Shown here piece after piece: positions 34,876-47,463 of a DNA stretch of 64,000 nucleotides; positions within the stretch are counted from its first letter, which is position 1, and every line of letters begins with the position of its first letter. Under the pieces are notes generated by a model. The model did not search any database and was not told the DNA's origin. It was given only the letters and a program-made list of their open reading frames with translations. Both the position numbers and the translations under genes were made by a program. The stretch is from Voacanga thouarsii (Eukaryota; Streptophyta; Magnoliopsida; Gentianales; Apocynaceae): positions 5,580,501 to 5,644,500 of the forward strand of contig JANUWF010002342.1 of the NCBI GenBank assembly GCA_026120185.1, read 5' to 3'.

Positions 34876-35242
34876 TGTTATAAAATTAGGATAGTGTTAG
34901 AATAAAATCTACACACTACACACTAAGAAAATTCTAACTATTCTTTGCACAAAAAATTCTCTTCAAACTTCTCTCTTTCTTTCTCTCACAATTCTTTCTC
35001 TAATCTTTCTTTCACTAATCTTTCTTTCACAAAATGATGGTGTATTACAAGCTTAGAGCATAGCTCTATTTATAGAGCTCTAATTAGTGGAATACATCAT
35101 GGCATACATCATCTTCAACTAATCTCAATTAATGGTGTCTCCACTAAATGGTGGACATCCATAAAAATCTTCTAATAATTCACATAAATCCATAATCAGT
35201 GGAGCCTCCACTAATTAATGGAGATTCCAATAATTCATAACA
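34876..35242 (-). repeat. 5' LTR of the copia element
   Basis: The same 367 bp as 29642-30008 with two substitutions. As the 5' LTR on the minus strand it should hold the active promoter: TATAAATA at about 35066-35075 in the hairpin 35062-35079, about 170 bp from the LTR start. Confidence 0.96.
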
Positions 35243-36579
35243 AGACACGGATTATTATTAAATTATAATTAATATAATATCCTTTCGACACGGATATAAT
35301 ATAATGTATAATAACACATCAAGAGAATATATAATATATATTAATGTATAATAGTGAATATAATATACTATATACTATTATTAATTATAATTATATATAT
35401 ATTATAATATAATATAGTATTGTATTACGTTATATAATATATTAATATGTCTACGGAACACCCGCCGCATTGGATTATAATATAAATGTGCTGAAGTCTG
35501 CCGTCCCTGAGACTCAAACACGTGACCAACCTTCCACAATGTGTTGAAGTCTGCCATCCTGCCAAACCTATTGTCGTGTAAAGTGTTATCACAAATTATA
35601 TTTATTATATATTTACAATTTTTTCATTTCATTTTTAATAATAAACTTATTTATAAATATTTTTAATATTAAGTTGAATGTATTTTAAGCAAATAAAAAT
35701 TCATAAAAATTTATTAATTTTGAAGAAAATATGTGATATACAGTTTTAAAAATATTTGTCAATTAAATGATAATTATCTTTTATTCCTTTTTATATAATT
35801 AAATAACAATTATTTTTATTTTTTTTATATTTATATATTAAATACTTTTTTAAATAATGTTGTTTTTTTTTCTTTTTTTTTTGCTAGGTTGTTCTTTTCT
35901 TTTATTCTATATATATTACTTTACTTTTTTAAATAATATATATTAACTAACTTTTATCCGTGTCCTATTAATAATTATTATATATGTACCATAATAATAA
36001 CAAATATTATATTATGGTGCATAATATATAATCATGTATATTATTATATTATAGGATGATAATAATGTATATTATATTAATATATATTAGTTTATTATAT
36101 TAATATAATAATATATTTTAATAATATATTATAATAATTTATAATATATAATATAATGATATGCTAATAACATATATTATATTAATATATTATTATAATA
36201 TAATAATATATATTATATATTAACAAAATGTTATATATATTTATATAATAAAATATATTATATTATATAATAAATAACATAATTAATATTAATATATTGT
36301 TATTATATATTAATAACACAATAATATTATTAGGTCTAAATGAGATAGTATATTATAATATATAATATATATTAATAATACATTATGTTCAGCTAATATT
36401 AGGTTATAATATATAACTTAATATATTATTAAGATATTATATATTATAGTCAAGCCAAATAATTGAGTATAATATTACAATAATTTGTATTATATACTAT
36501 TATTAATATATTTTATAATAATTATGTAATATATTACTATATATATATTATATGTAATATATATTATATTACTATTTCA
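35243..36579. repeat. AT-rich filler with a small GC-richer island
   Basis: Almost all TA, TAAT and ATTATA repeats. The exception is 35450-35580, which holds a doubled motif: ATGTGCTGAAGTCTGCCGTCC at about 35485 and ATGTGTTGAAGTCTGCCATCC at about 35539. No open frame or terminus is recognised. It continues the filler left of the copia insertion. Confidence 0.7.
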
Positions 36580-37274
36580 GACTAATTAAATAACTCTCTT
36601 ACTAATTAATTAATCTATTTTGACCAACTATAAAATTATCCAAGATAATTAATTAATAAGTTAATTAATTTAATTAACTCTTTTATTAATTAAGAAAACC
36701 TTGGCCCACCATGGTATTGTGACGATTTAAGGATTTTTAGAAATCCTAGGATAGCCACCACTGGAACAAGAAAAAGGAAAAGGGAAGCCAAAACGAAAAG
36801 GGAAGCTATTTGTTTATAAGGCATTGCGTATGCCTGGGGCTAGGTTACCCGAAACTTTACAAAAGAAAAAAAAAAAAACCAGCTTCCCGTTTTCTTTAGC
36901 AAACGGCCACCGTTTTCTTTGGTCGTCGTTTCTCCTTTATTTTTTCTTTACCGTTTTAACTCTTCCGTTTTTCTTTCAATCTTTTTTACCATAGTTTTAC
37001 TTTCACCGGTAAAGGTTCATAGAGGTTAGCGAATACTCTAGAAGGTCAAGTGCTAGCAAACATGGTAAGTGTTTGATGCAAAGGAGTCGACGATTAGTTG
37101 GTAAACCCGCGGAACAAGTAGACGTTCCCATTCAAGAAATGCCAGTGAACTCGAATCCAACTTCAATTATTCAAATAAAATGCCCTAGAAGTAAGTATTC
37201 CTAAACTTTGGTTCGAAAAAAAATTTTAATTTGCTATCTTCTGCTGCGTATTTAATTTTTTCGTTGTCCTTTCA
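36580..37274 (+). repeat. Angela-type 5' LTR tail, plus orientation, head missing
   Basis: Matches the reverse of 25749-26420: CTAATTAATTAATC, GGATTTTTAGAAATCCTAGGAT, AAACGGCCACCGTTTT, then CACCGGTAAAGGTTCATAGAGG and the end TCGTTGTCCTTTCA. The first kilobase is replaced by AT-rich filler. It ends exactly where pol sequence begins, without a primer site. Confidence 0.75.
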
Positions 37275-38507
37275 CCTGAGAGATATGGATTTCTCATAAG
37301 TGACCATAATGACATATTGCTCATAGATAAAGATGAGCCTACTACTTACAAAGATATTTTGAATAGTTCATAACCTGATAAATGGCTTGAGGCCATGAAG
37401 TCAGAAATGGATTCTATGTATGACAACTAAGTATAGACATTGGTTGATTCACCTAAAGGAATCAAATCTATTAGGTGCAAATAGGTTTTCAAAAAGAAAA
37501 ATTGACATGGATGGTAACGTAGTTACCTATTAGGAATGACTGGTTTCTAAAGGTTATCATCAACAATATGGTATTGACTATAATGAAACTTTCTCGCCAG
37601 TTGCCATGCTAAAATCCATAAGGATACTCCTAATACTTGCTGCCCATTATGATTATGAGCTCTGACAAATGGATGTGAAAATAGCTTTCTTAAATGGAAA
37701 TCTAATTGAGGAAGTGTACATGACACAACCTGAAGATTTCACATTCAAAAATAGTACAAATTTATGCAAGTTGCAAAGGTCTATTTATGAACTTAAGCAA
37801 GCTTCCAGGAGTTGGAATATCTATTTTGATGAAACAATTAAAGAATTTAGTTTCATTCAAAACATGGATGAACCTTGTCTATATAAGAAGGTTAGTAGGA
37901 GTGTAATTGTTTTCCTGTTACTTTACGTAAATGACATATTGCTAATAGGAATATCCTTAGGCAACTCTAAAGAATATCCTTATGTACTTGCAAAGGACAA
38001 AGGACTTATTCTTGGTATATGAAGAAGGTGATTTGAAAATAAAATGGTATATTATAAGGATAACTTCAAATCACAATCAGGCTACATATTCACGTTAGAT
38101 GGAAGGGCAGTAAGTTAGAAAAGTTTCAAACAAAATAGTATTGCTGACTCGACGACTGAAGTTGAGTATATAGCCACTTCTAAAGCAGCTAAGAAGCAAT
38201 TTAGGTCAAGAAGTTTGTGATGGACCTAGAAGTGGTCCCTAGCATTGTTAATCTAACACTTTTGTATTGTGACAACAATGGACACAAGCAAAGGAACCAC
38301 AATCGCACCAGCGATCCAACTACATACTAAGACGCTATCATCTGATTCGGGAGATCATTGATAGAAATGATATAAAGGGAGAGAGAGTTTCCACGAATAA
38401 GAATATAGCGGACCCACTCACTAAGGCACTGCCCCAAAAGAAACATAATAGATATGTTAAGTCATTCAGTATTCAATGCATGATTGGCTCAAGTGCAAGT
38501 GGGAATT
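37275..38507 (+). pseudogene. Angela-type copia pol remnant (reverse transcriptase and RNase H)
   Basis: Begins RYGFLISDHNDILLIDKDEP, the linker just before reverse transcriptase. Reverse transcriptase motifs follow: [52 protein letters not shown] and, in the open part 37669-38022, LQRSIYELKQASRSWNIYFD and LLYVNDILLIG. The catalytic YVDD has become YVND. RNase H traces: STTEVEYIATSKAAKK and, near 38400, the NIADPLTKAL-like end. Stops and frameshifts throughout. Gag, protease and integrase are absent. A tract AAGTGGGAATT precedes the 3' LTR. Confidence 0.88.
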
Positions 38508-40327
38508 TGTTATTGTTATGTGCTAGAGGTAATTACATGTATATTGTATATGGCACATTTATTAACAAAATACATTCTTTATCTTTCAGTTTAATTAATC
38601 ATTCCATGTATATGTATATAAAATTGTTAGATAAAGTCCTAAGCACGTAGTATAGTGTTAAGGAAATTATAATAGAGATCATAATGTGAGATTCCTACTA
38701 CACTACGTAGTACTTGTAGTTAAACTATCCCTAGTCATAGTATTAATGGGATATGATATTATTAATGTGCCAAGATTAGCACGTGTTATACTTCTTAATT
38801 TGATCAAGCTGTGGTTCTCACATCCATGAGTATTGTGATACTCAAAGTTAACATGTGGATACTTGTTAAGTGAACAAGTTTATTGGATGATCTAACCATG
38901 AGATAATTACATGGATAACTATTTAGAACCAATGATAGAATCTCGTTATAGCAATTGTGCAAGTATCATTAGACTTGAGATCTCCAAAGTACTTTGTTTA
39001 TTGAGCATTGTATTTTGATTCCAATCTCTAGAGTCCCTACAAGACCGTCTATGGGATGGATATTAAGTATAATATAAAATAAACGAAAGTAGTTGAGAGT
39101 GTCAATAAAGGAATCATCACTTCTAATAGTAGGAGCGTATATCTTATGACTACTTGTATAGAATTATTGCTCGAAAAGTTCTTGGCCAAGGTGACTATGT
39201 ATTGGAAATAATTCCAATTGATACACATGTTGAGTAATGAATTCTGGAATAAGAACTAATAAATTCGGGTTAGAATTAATCATATTCTAGTAGGAGTTGC
39301 TACTAATTCCATACTCTAAGACCGAATGAGATATAGTATGATAAAAGGAATTTATTACATTGATGTTTTGCTATTGAAAGGTTCATGTCCAGCCACTTGA
39401 CTTTCTGGATTTTTGGATGGTCATAATATGTTGCTAGATGTCGCTCATGATCTACTAAATATGAAGAATTAATAAATTAATTAGAATTAATAAGTTAATT
39501 CTAATTATTAAGTATTATTAATTCTATATCATATCGATTAGAATTAATTCATATTTTTCTACCAATAGACCAAAAAACCTAATAAGTCACACACAATAAA
39601 AGAATTAATACTTAAGATATTATATGACAATATTATGGGATTAATTTGTGAGAAGAAATAATTATTATGGACTAATTATAAAGTGGTTATAATTAATGTG
39701 GCTAAATATTCAATTCATATGGGTTTAATATCAATTACAAAACCTAAGCCCACAATAATTATTTGAAAAGAAAAGGTTAATGGACTTCAAGACTTAAGCT
39801 TGCGGTTAGCTATTTCTAAAATAGAGAATCGGTTCTCTGGATGAAATTAAGGGGAAAAGGTTTGTTTTCCAAAAAGATAATACTTATGGAGATAGTTTCT
39901 TTTTGAGGCGGTTAAAAAAAAGGCAATACTGAGAATGGTTCTCGATGTTGTAATGATTTTTTAGCCGCAATGAAATTTCAGCTGCCTAAAAAAAAAAAAA
40001 AATCCTTTGTAGCCTTTTCTTTTATTCTCCAAATTAAATCCCTAGCCGCCATATTATTTTTCTAACAGAAAATTTTAGTGATTCTTAAATACATCCTCAT
40101 GTGGATCAATATTAGAGAAATTCCTATGCTTGGAATTTAGTTGTTAAAGGCTTGGACAATTTTTCAGAAGAGTTCCACACAAGAACGAAAATTTTAAAAG
40201 TTACATTTTCGAGGTAACTAATTTTTCTTTCCCTCTCCGTTTAATTACATATGAGTTATCTTATTGCGTGGATTTTGTTTAATTTTTTGCTGTGCATTAT
40301 TTGATTTTACATGATCAAAATCCAACA
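38508..40327 (+). repeat. Angela-type 3' LTR, complete
   Basis: 1,820 bp from TGTTATTGTTATG to ATCAAAATCCAACA, following a polypurine tract. The length and the TG...CCAACA ends fit the Angela/BARE type. No target duplication can be checked because the 5' LTR head is missing. Its right end abuts Athila-type pol at 40328. Confidence 0.8.
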
Positions 40328-42790
40328 TGGGATACTTAGAATATGCATTTTTGGCTAACAAAAGTAAATTGCCAATGATCATTGCAACAAACCTTACTTG
40401 GGAACAAAAGAAAAAATTGGCTAGCGTGTTAGGAAAATATAAGAGGGTTATAGCCTAAAAAATCACTTACATTAAGGGAATTAACCCCTCTTTTTGTTCT
40501 CATAAAATCTTATTAGAAGAAGGATCCAAACCCGTAGTGCAGCCCTGACATAGGATGAACCCCAACATAAAAAATATGGTGAAATATGAAGTAATTAACT
40601 CTTAGATTTAGGTATCATTTACCCCATCTCAGATAGTATTTGGGTTAATCAATACAAGTGGTGCCAAAGAAATGAGGCATGATCGTGGCTCCTAATGCTA
40701 AAAATGAACTCATCCCTATAATATTGATGACTGATTGGAGGGTACGCATTAACTACAGGAAGTTGAATAAGGCAACTAGGAGGACCATTTCCTTTTTCTT
40801 TTTATTAGCCAAATGTTAGAAAGGCTAGTTGGATATGAGTTTTATTGTTTCCTAGATGGTTTTTCCAGTCATTTCCAAATCCTTATAGCCTCGGAAGGTT
40901 AAGAGAAAACAATTTTCACATACCCTTTTAGTACTTTTGCATATCATTGCATATCTTTTTTGTTTTCACAATAGTCCAGAAACTTTTTGAAGGTCCATGA
41001 TGGCTATTTTTGAGGACCTAGTTAGGGATATTATGGAAGTTTTCATGGATGATTTCTCCGTTTTTGGTGATTCTTTTAATTTGTTCTTGGAAAACTTAGA
41101 GAAAGTACTCCAAAGGTATAAGAAGACCAACCTTATGCTCAATTGGGAAAAATGTCATTTTATGGTCCAGGAAGGTATTATGTTAGGGCCTAAAATTTTG
41201 AGGAAAAGGATTGAGATTGAAAGGGAAAAAAAAATGAAGCAATTGAAAAGCTCTCTCCTCCTACTTTGGTGAAAGTCATACGGAGTTTTCTTGGACATAC
41301 AAGTTTTTGCAAGAGGTTTATCTTAGATTTTTCAAAAATTTCTAAAGCCCTTATATCTTTATTTGAAAAAAGATGCTATTTTTTATTTTGATAAAAAATT
41401 CCTTAATGCTTCTAACATGTTAAAGAAAAAATTGATTAATTCTCCTATCTTGATTGCGCCGGATTGGTCTTATCCTTTTGAATTTATGTGTGATGCAGAT
41501 TTTGATTAACTCTCAAACTTCTTGTTTTGAATATTTTGCTAAATTATTTAGCTGTAGGAATCTTGCCCAAGAATTTTACTTCACATCAGAAGAAGAAATT
41601 TCCCTTCAAAGTAGAGTATTATTTTTGAGAGGGTCCTTTCTTATTTTGATGTTGTGTAGATAATGTCATTAGGAGATGTGTGGAGTCATTGTAAAGAATG
41701 AATAGTCTATGACATTGCTATGAAGGACTAACTGGAGGCCATTACCAAGCTAATAATATTGAAAGGAAGGTGCTTAAATTTAGATTTTATTAGCTATCAA
41801 TCTTTAAGGATTCTCATAGGTTTGTTAAAATTTATGATAGTTGTTAATGTATAAATAATATTTCTAAAGCTAATGAGATGCCTATATTAATTTTTCATGC
41901 TTGTGAAGTGTTTGATTATTAGAAAATAGATTCCATGGACCCTTTCCCTAATTCTTTGAGTAACAAATACATTTTAGTTGCAGTAGATTATGTATCTAAA
42001 TGGGTGGAGGTGCAAGCCTTACCAACCAATAATACAAGAGTAGTGGTGAGATTTCTTAGAAGGCTTTTTACCCAGTTTAGGGTTCCAAGAGTGCTCATTA
42101 GTGATAGGAGGACTCACTTTTGTAACTATCAATTGGAAAAATTTCTTAAACACTTAGGTATTACACACAAGTTTGCTACCCCTTATCACTCCTAAATAAG
42201 TGGCCAAGTAGAGATGATTAATAGAGAACTTAAAAGAATTTTGGAAAAGGTTATCACTCATATATATATGAAAGGACTGGAGTTTAAAATTGGATGACAT
42301 TCTTTAGACTTATAGGATAGCTTACAAGAAACCTATAGGCACAACGCCTTATAGATTGGTTTATAGAAAGTATTGTCATCTATTTGTGAAAATAGAACAT
42401 AGGGCTTATTGGGCTATCAAACATGTCAACTTTGATCTTGAGCTTACAAGAAAGAAGAGGATGCTCCAATTAAATGAGTTGGATGAATGGTGTGATGATG
42501 CGTATGAAAATTCCAAGTTGTATAAGGAAAAGATGAAGAGGTGGTATGGCATGCACATTCTACATAACTGTGAGATCAAAGTGGGTGATCCGATACTGTT
42601 GTTCAATTCCAGGCTATGACTCTTCTCGAGTAAGTTAAAGTCAAGGTGGTCTAAACCATATGTGGTAAGTAGAGTATTTCCATTTGGTGCTATTAAGGTC
42701 TCCAATCCGGAGAACGAAACTTTTAAGGTGAATAGTAGTTGAGTGTAGCATTATTTTGGAGAGCAGCTTGGCAACTTAGAGTAATTTGAT
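40328..42790 (+). pseudogene. Athila-type gypsy pol remnant
   Basis: Reverse transcriptase begins at once: LGYAFLANKSKLPMIIATNL-type text, then ITYIKGINPS, LLEEGSKPVVQP, WRVRINYRKLNKATR and, in an open part at 40997-41272, AIFEDLVRDIMEVFMDDFSV (catalytic FMDD) with LNWEKCHFMVQEGIMLG. Part of RNase H follows (APDWSYPFEFMCDA-like). Integrase: 41935-42195 reads YILVAVDYVSKWVEVQALPT (first Asp) and VPRVLISDRRTHFCN (second Asp), then SGQVEMINRELKRIL (Glu). The C-terminal block is EHRAYWAIKHVNFDL...LQLNELDEW and GDPILLFNSRL to about 42770. Many stops. Gag, protease and 5' LTR are not visible; the Angela element abuts on the left. Confidence 0.92.
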
Positions 42791-42911
42791 ATCATATTCC
42801 GCGACGAATAATTTTCTCTAATTGTGTTGGAATTCCTTCTTTACCTATAAATTCATTGTTTGTTATCTTATTTTATTTTATTTTATTTTTTCTATTTTAT
42901 GGTGTGTTTTG

Positions 42912-42942
<31 letters not shown>

Positions 42943-43990
42943 GGTGTGGAATATTATCAAAAGCAATTACTCTTTCTTGGGTTGGAATTCCACTACTTTG
43001 TGGTTGTTATGTGGAACTTCATGCTTTGGAGAGCATCTCTTTTTCTTTTCTTCCCTTTTATTTTTTCTAAGTCCTTTGGCTATACTTTCTTGTAATAATT
43101 TAAGTCATTGAGAGAAATGTCCAATTTAAATATGGGGGAGGGTTTAGTAATATTCTTTCCAAGAGATTTTTAAGTTGTTTCATGGTTGCTTATATGAATT
43201 TGATTGCTATTTTTTCATTTTTGGATAATATGGCATTGCTATTATTTTTTATTTTGCATAGGAATGTGATTTAATGTTTATTTAGTTGAGTTGAGTTTAT
43301 GTAAACTTGGATATTTAGTATGATATATGTAAGTCTTGAGAATTTAAATTAACATTGTTTATTCTTTAGTAATTGAATGATGCTTTTTCTTGTAATTTTT
43401 TGTTAAAAGTTTAATGTGATGAAGTATAAGTATAGGTTATTGATTGTTTTGTGTTTCATAATTTTCTCTGAGTTTAAGAAAAAAAAGGGCGAGAGGTGAG
43501 ATTAAGGAAAAAAATATGCAGAAAGGGATATATGTGCCCATTTTGGCAAAAGTGAGGTATTTGAAGAAATAATAATAATAATAAGAATGTGAGATGTGAG
43601 AAAACTAGAGTGTGAATGGAAAAAGAATGAGTGAAAAAATTAAGGGGCCTAATATAGTGAGTGAAGAGAAATCCATTCACTTGAGGCTATAAATTCCTAA
43701 GAAAAATGGAGAAAATGTCCTTAGTTTGCTACTTTTGTAGAAGTTTGGAGTCATAAAACATGAGTTGATTTGGTAACCTTCGCTTATATTAGTTACGTTG
43801 TTTGTTTGGGTGTGGTTGCAAGAATAGGTGATTTTTAAAGAATTGGGATGGACTTGATTAACTTAACTTTGATAGCTTTGATTGTATCTATCTATATAAA
43901 TGAGTTTGCGTAAGTTTGGCTTGATTAAATTGTTGATTTGGATTCTTAAATGGGAAGAAGGATAATATCTTTGTTATATTAGAGATTGAC

Positions 43991-44035
<45 letters not shown>

Positions 44036-44112
44036 CTAAAAGTTGTTTTGCTTGTTGGTATGTTTAATGTCTTTTTGCTTGAGGACAAACAAAGTCTCAA
44101 GTGTGGGGAATG
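42791..44112 (+). mobile_element. Athila-type 3' untranslated region with polypurine tract
   Basis: Non-coding T/A-rich sequence between pol and the 3' LTR, where Athila elements may carry an env-like frame. None is readable. The polypurine tract is GTGTGGGGAATG at 44101-44112, preceded by CTTGAGGACAAACAAAG, a stretch common just upstream of Athila 3' LTRs. A second purine tract ATATGGGGGAGGG lies near 43130. A pure CT run of about 38 bp lies at 43995-44032. The frames in 42822-43111 are T-rich artefacts. Confidence 0.75.
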
Positions 44113-47100
44113 TGATAGGACTAAAGTGTACTTATATTTTCGTAGTTATTTGAGATGAATTTGAGATGTTTTTGTGCATAATGGTTCCATAATTTCTTTA
44201 TTTTGAGATGTTTTGATGAAATTCTACTGTAGAAAGATTTTCTTTGTTGTAGAAAGGTTTTTTTTTTTTTTCCTTTCTAGATTTTGGATGAAAATTGCAG
44301 AAAAAGAAACTGAAACGAACCTGTTCCAGTAGTGAACCAGCATTGGCTCCAAGAAGATGAACTAGCCATGGCTCAACATTGGACAAAACTAGATAAGAAC
44401 AAAGCTGAGCCAGAACTAGCTCAGTGAAGTCAAATCGACACCAGCCCATGTCGAGTTAGAGGCAGTGAAGAATCTTTGTTGAGCTAGAATTTGGAAATTA
44501 CCTTGCAGATCTTTTGGAAATTGACTTATAGATGGACTAGAATTTCTTGAGATGATTTTTGGCATCCACAAACATCTATTTAAGCATGGAAAAACATGAA
44601 GAACATATGAATTCAAGGAACTATATTAGAGATTAATTATTCAATGAGGAATTTATCAGTCAAGGAGCATTACTTTATGAGGAGTTTTCATTAAGAGTAG
44701 AAGGGCTTGTCTATGGTTTTTTTTTTTTAAAATCCTTTTCCTTTATTTTCTTTTCTTAAAGAATGATGAAATCAATATGAAAGTGGATTGCGGCATGTAA
44801 AAACACAGAACATAGGAACAGAAAAAAAAAATAAAAAATGCACAATGAAATGTTTCAAAATTGTTACCTTTGCGTTTAAATGCTAAATTAGATTGTTTAG
44901 ACTGTGTGGATGAGCTTGGTTCAGTCACTGGAACCATAGGAGTAAGTGTGACACTTCTACAGAGAATCCTATGAGTCTTTTGGTTCTCCTTTGCATGAAC
45001 ACGATATCTTCCAATTCTCAAAATATCTCTGCTGCCTAATCCTACCGGCAAAAGCTATATAGGTTAAGGAACTTTGGTCTCTAATTTCCTTGACAATTTT
45101 CTAACAACAAGTATCAAGAAGACATTCTTTCTTTTCCCTTCTACTAGAGAAGACAATGAAAAAACTAGAGAAAAATTTCAACGAGAGGGATGGATTCAAT
45201 TATCTAGAGTCGTGTCTCTAAGATATATTTTTCAAACCACATTAATCACGTATATCTATATCTTTGGGAATTTGAACCCTAACAGATACATATTAGAAGA
45301 GTCTATCTACTCAAATGACTTAGCCAGTTAGCCCAAGCAGAACTGGGCTTGGGTCTAGTACTTGGATCCCTTAGTCCATTCTATTGAATTAGCCTTTAAT
45401 TAATTTATTTATTCTTGGATTGATAAAATCCCATAAATAAATAAGTTAATTTACCCAAACGGACTAAGATAATTTCTCAAACTTTTCTAGTTTAGACCTA
45501 AGCTAATATTAAATTTTCAATCTAGACTGAAGCCTTGAATAACTGAATTACCAAGCTGCACCAAATAATTAATTTATTCTCTCTATTGGGTTTTTTATTT
45601 TATTTAGCTCAATAATAAATTAGAATATCTGAGTAAAATAAAACCCACTTTAATTAAGACCATTTTCCTTAACCCAAAATTAATTAGGATTTACAGGCTA
45701 TTTCGAGGACTAAAAGACACATCGTTTCTGATTACTAAAATAACCAAAATACTCCTACTATAAAGATAGCTGTATTTTACATTTTAAATATTTTTTATTA
45801 TCATAATAAGAAAATATTGACCTTAAGAATAATATTGTATATAGCTATGTCTTGGCTACATATGTAATGACTAAAATACCCCTCTATGTAACACCCATCA
45901 TTGAGACAAAGAAAGGTACTAACACCTCTCTTAATTGTTCTACTATTCTTAGATATCTAGTCCAATAATCTATAACTTTCACTATGTAACCGCTTATTTC
46001 TAGGAGATATTCAAAAGCGTACAAAACAAAGTCACGATCCCAAGACCCTGGATTGTATAAATTATCCTGGACAATCAGAAGAGGGTGATTTATCCTTTTA
46101 GGAGTATAGAAACTATCCTGTATGAGTTTGTTTTAACTAACTTGTCACATATACCAAACATACAAATATATTGATCCTATAGTAGAACCTCACCTACAGT
46201 ATATCAAAGTACATGCTTCCATCTTTGTTAGACCATCAACTCATACTTAAGTTATAGGATATAAGTCCATATTACAGCTATAGTAGTATGGGTTTCTGTT
46301 ATTTTAGTACTTTGACAACCCACTACTATGGGTCTAATTCTACGTATTCCATATACGCTTATACCATAATGTGAGTGGACGACTCACTAGCTAAAGATAA
46401 GTCATTCCTCATTTAGAATTTATAGTATAATAACCTTTATCCTGATCAAATTCCCATTCTATCAACCAATTAAGATCTAAGTTTACGTGTTAAGTAACCC
46501 ATGATCCATACTCTACTGTGAAAGACCTGTATTCATATAGATCACTTACTTAAATACAATGGGTCTTTTTTAATAAAATCGTGTACATATTAAAATAAAG
46601 AAATACAAACAATTTGTAATAATAAAACTTTTATTTATTTTATCAATTTTACATCAAATACATAGGATTGGAGGGCATAAATTTCAACACATAACTGTAT
46701 TTAGAGGATTTTTTTGGATGCATAAATTTATATTGATTTTAATTATTTGATTAATTGATTGCTATTTCTGGTATTTGCCTTTATTTGATGAATTAATCGG
46801 TTGTGTTATTCTTCTAATTAACTTGGAAAAGAGGTTAGGAGTGATTTCAATTTAGTTAATTTCATATTTATTATTTCTTAATTGATTTGAAAAAGAATGT
46901 TCAAAGGAACATTAGTTGATTTCACCTAAAATATAGGGTTATTGACTAATTACATGCTTTTATATCACCTCAAAGATAGGAAAATTTGTTAAGGATTGGT
47001 TTTAATACATCTTTTGGTTGGCTAGTGAGGTAAAAGATATCTACTAATTTAACTTAAATGTAGTGAATCTATAGCTTGAAAAAGAAATGGAGACTAGTTT

Positions 47101-47463
47101 ATTCCTTCATGATGGTAGAATGGTGATTAATTGTGATAATTGCTAATCACTCGTTGTCATATTTTCAAGGATTTCTATTTATTTACATGTCTTTTTCTAC
47201 TAGATTTTGTAGATACTTTTATTTTTACTTTTGTTTTTGTTGTTCTTTTACTTCTTTTGAATCACTCTAGTTGGCAGGTTAAACAAAGGATGAAAAGTGA
47301 TTAATGGTAGTTGTTCCATGAGGATCGATACTCGTTAATGTCCTATATTATACTTAGCGATGAGTATAATTGCTCATATGTGTAATTTGGGGTTAATGTT
47401 TTAAGTAAAACTTCATTGGGACTTGAATTTGGATTATTTTATATGACTAAATTTGACGCATCA
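44113..47463 (+). repeat. Athila-type 3' LTR, split by an Angela solo LTR
   Basis: Starts TGATAGGACTAAAG after the polypurine tract and ends TTGACGCATCA at 47463. Without the insert (44778-46689) it is about 1,440 bp, close to the 1,380-1,410 bp of the family's other copies. The parts on both sides of the insert align with 61384-62793 (for example ATCTATGAG/GTCTATGG before, and TGATGAATTAATCGG/TGATCAATTTATTAT after). Confidence 0.85.
44778..46689 (-). repeat. Angela-type solo LTR, minus orientation
   Basis: About 1.91 kb. The left end TGAAAGTGGATTGCGG resembles TGAAAGGACTATGGG at 25749. The right end reads on the minus strand TGTTGAAATTTATGCC, the LTR start. The middle (45960-46410) aligns with 26810-27260. 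No interior, primer site or polypurine tract adjoins it, so it is a solo LTR inside the Athila LTR. Flanks CAATA/CATAA are not a clean duplication. Confidence 0.8.

Larger units (their letters stand above)
29642..35242 (-). mobile_element. Full-length Ty1/copia retrotransposon, 5,601 bp, recent
   Basis: Two 367-bp LTRs (29642-30008 and 34876-35242) differ at only two positions. Both outer flanks carry AGACA (29637-29641 and 35243-35247), a perfect 5-bp target duplication. Order on the minus strand: 5' LTR, primer site, gag, protease, integrase, reverse transcriptase, RNase H, polypurine tract, 3' LTR. Integrase before reverse transcriptase makes it copia. It lies inside AT-rich filler. Near-identical LTRs mean a recent insertion, yet pol has two nonsense codons and a frameshift, so this copy cannot make full-length pol by itself. 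Confidence 0.97.

Noticed and set aside
42822..43111. Env-like gene downstream of Athila pol
   Set aside because: Three overlapping frames are driven by a T-run. No signal peptide followed by a consistent ectodomain and anchor can be read.
44778..46689. Independent full element inside the Athila LTR
   Set aside because: No interior, primer site or polypurine tract. The whole segment aligns with one LTR of the Angela-type family.
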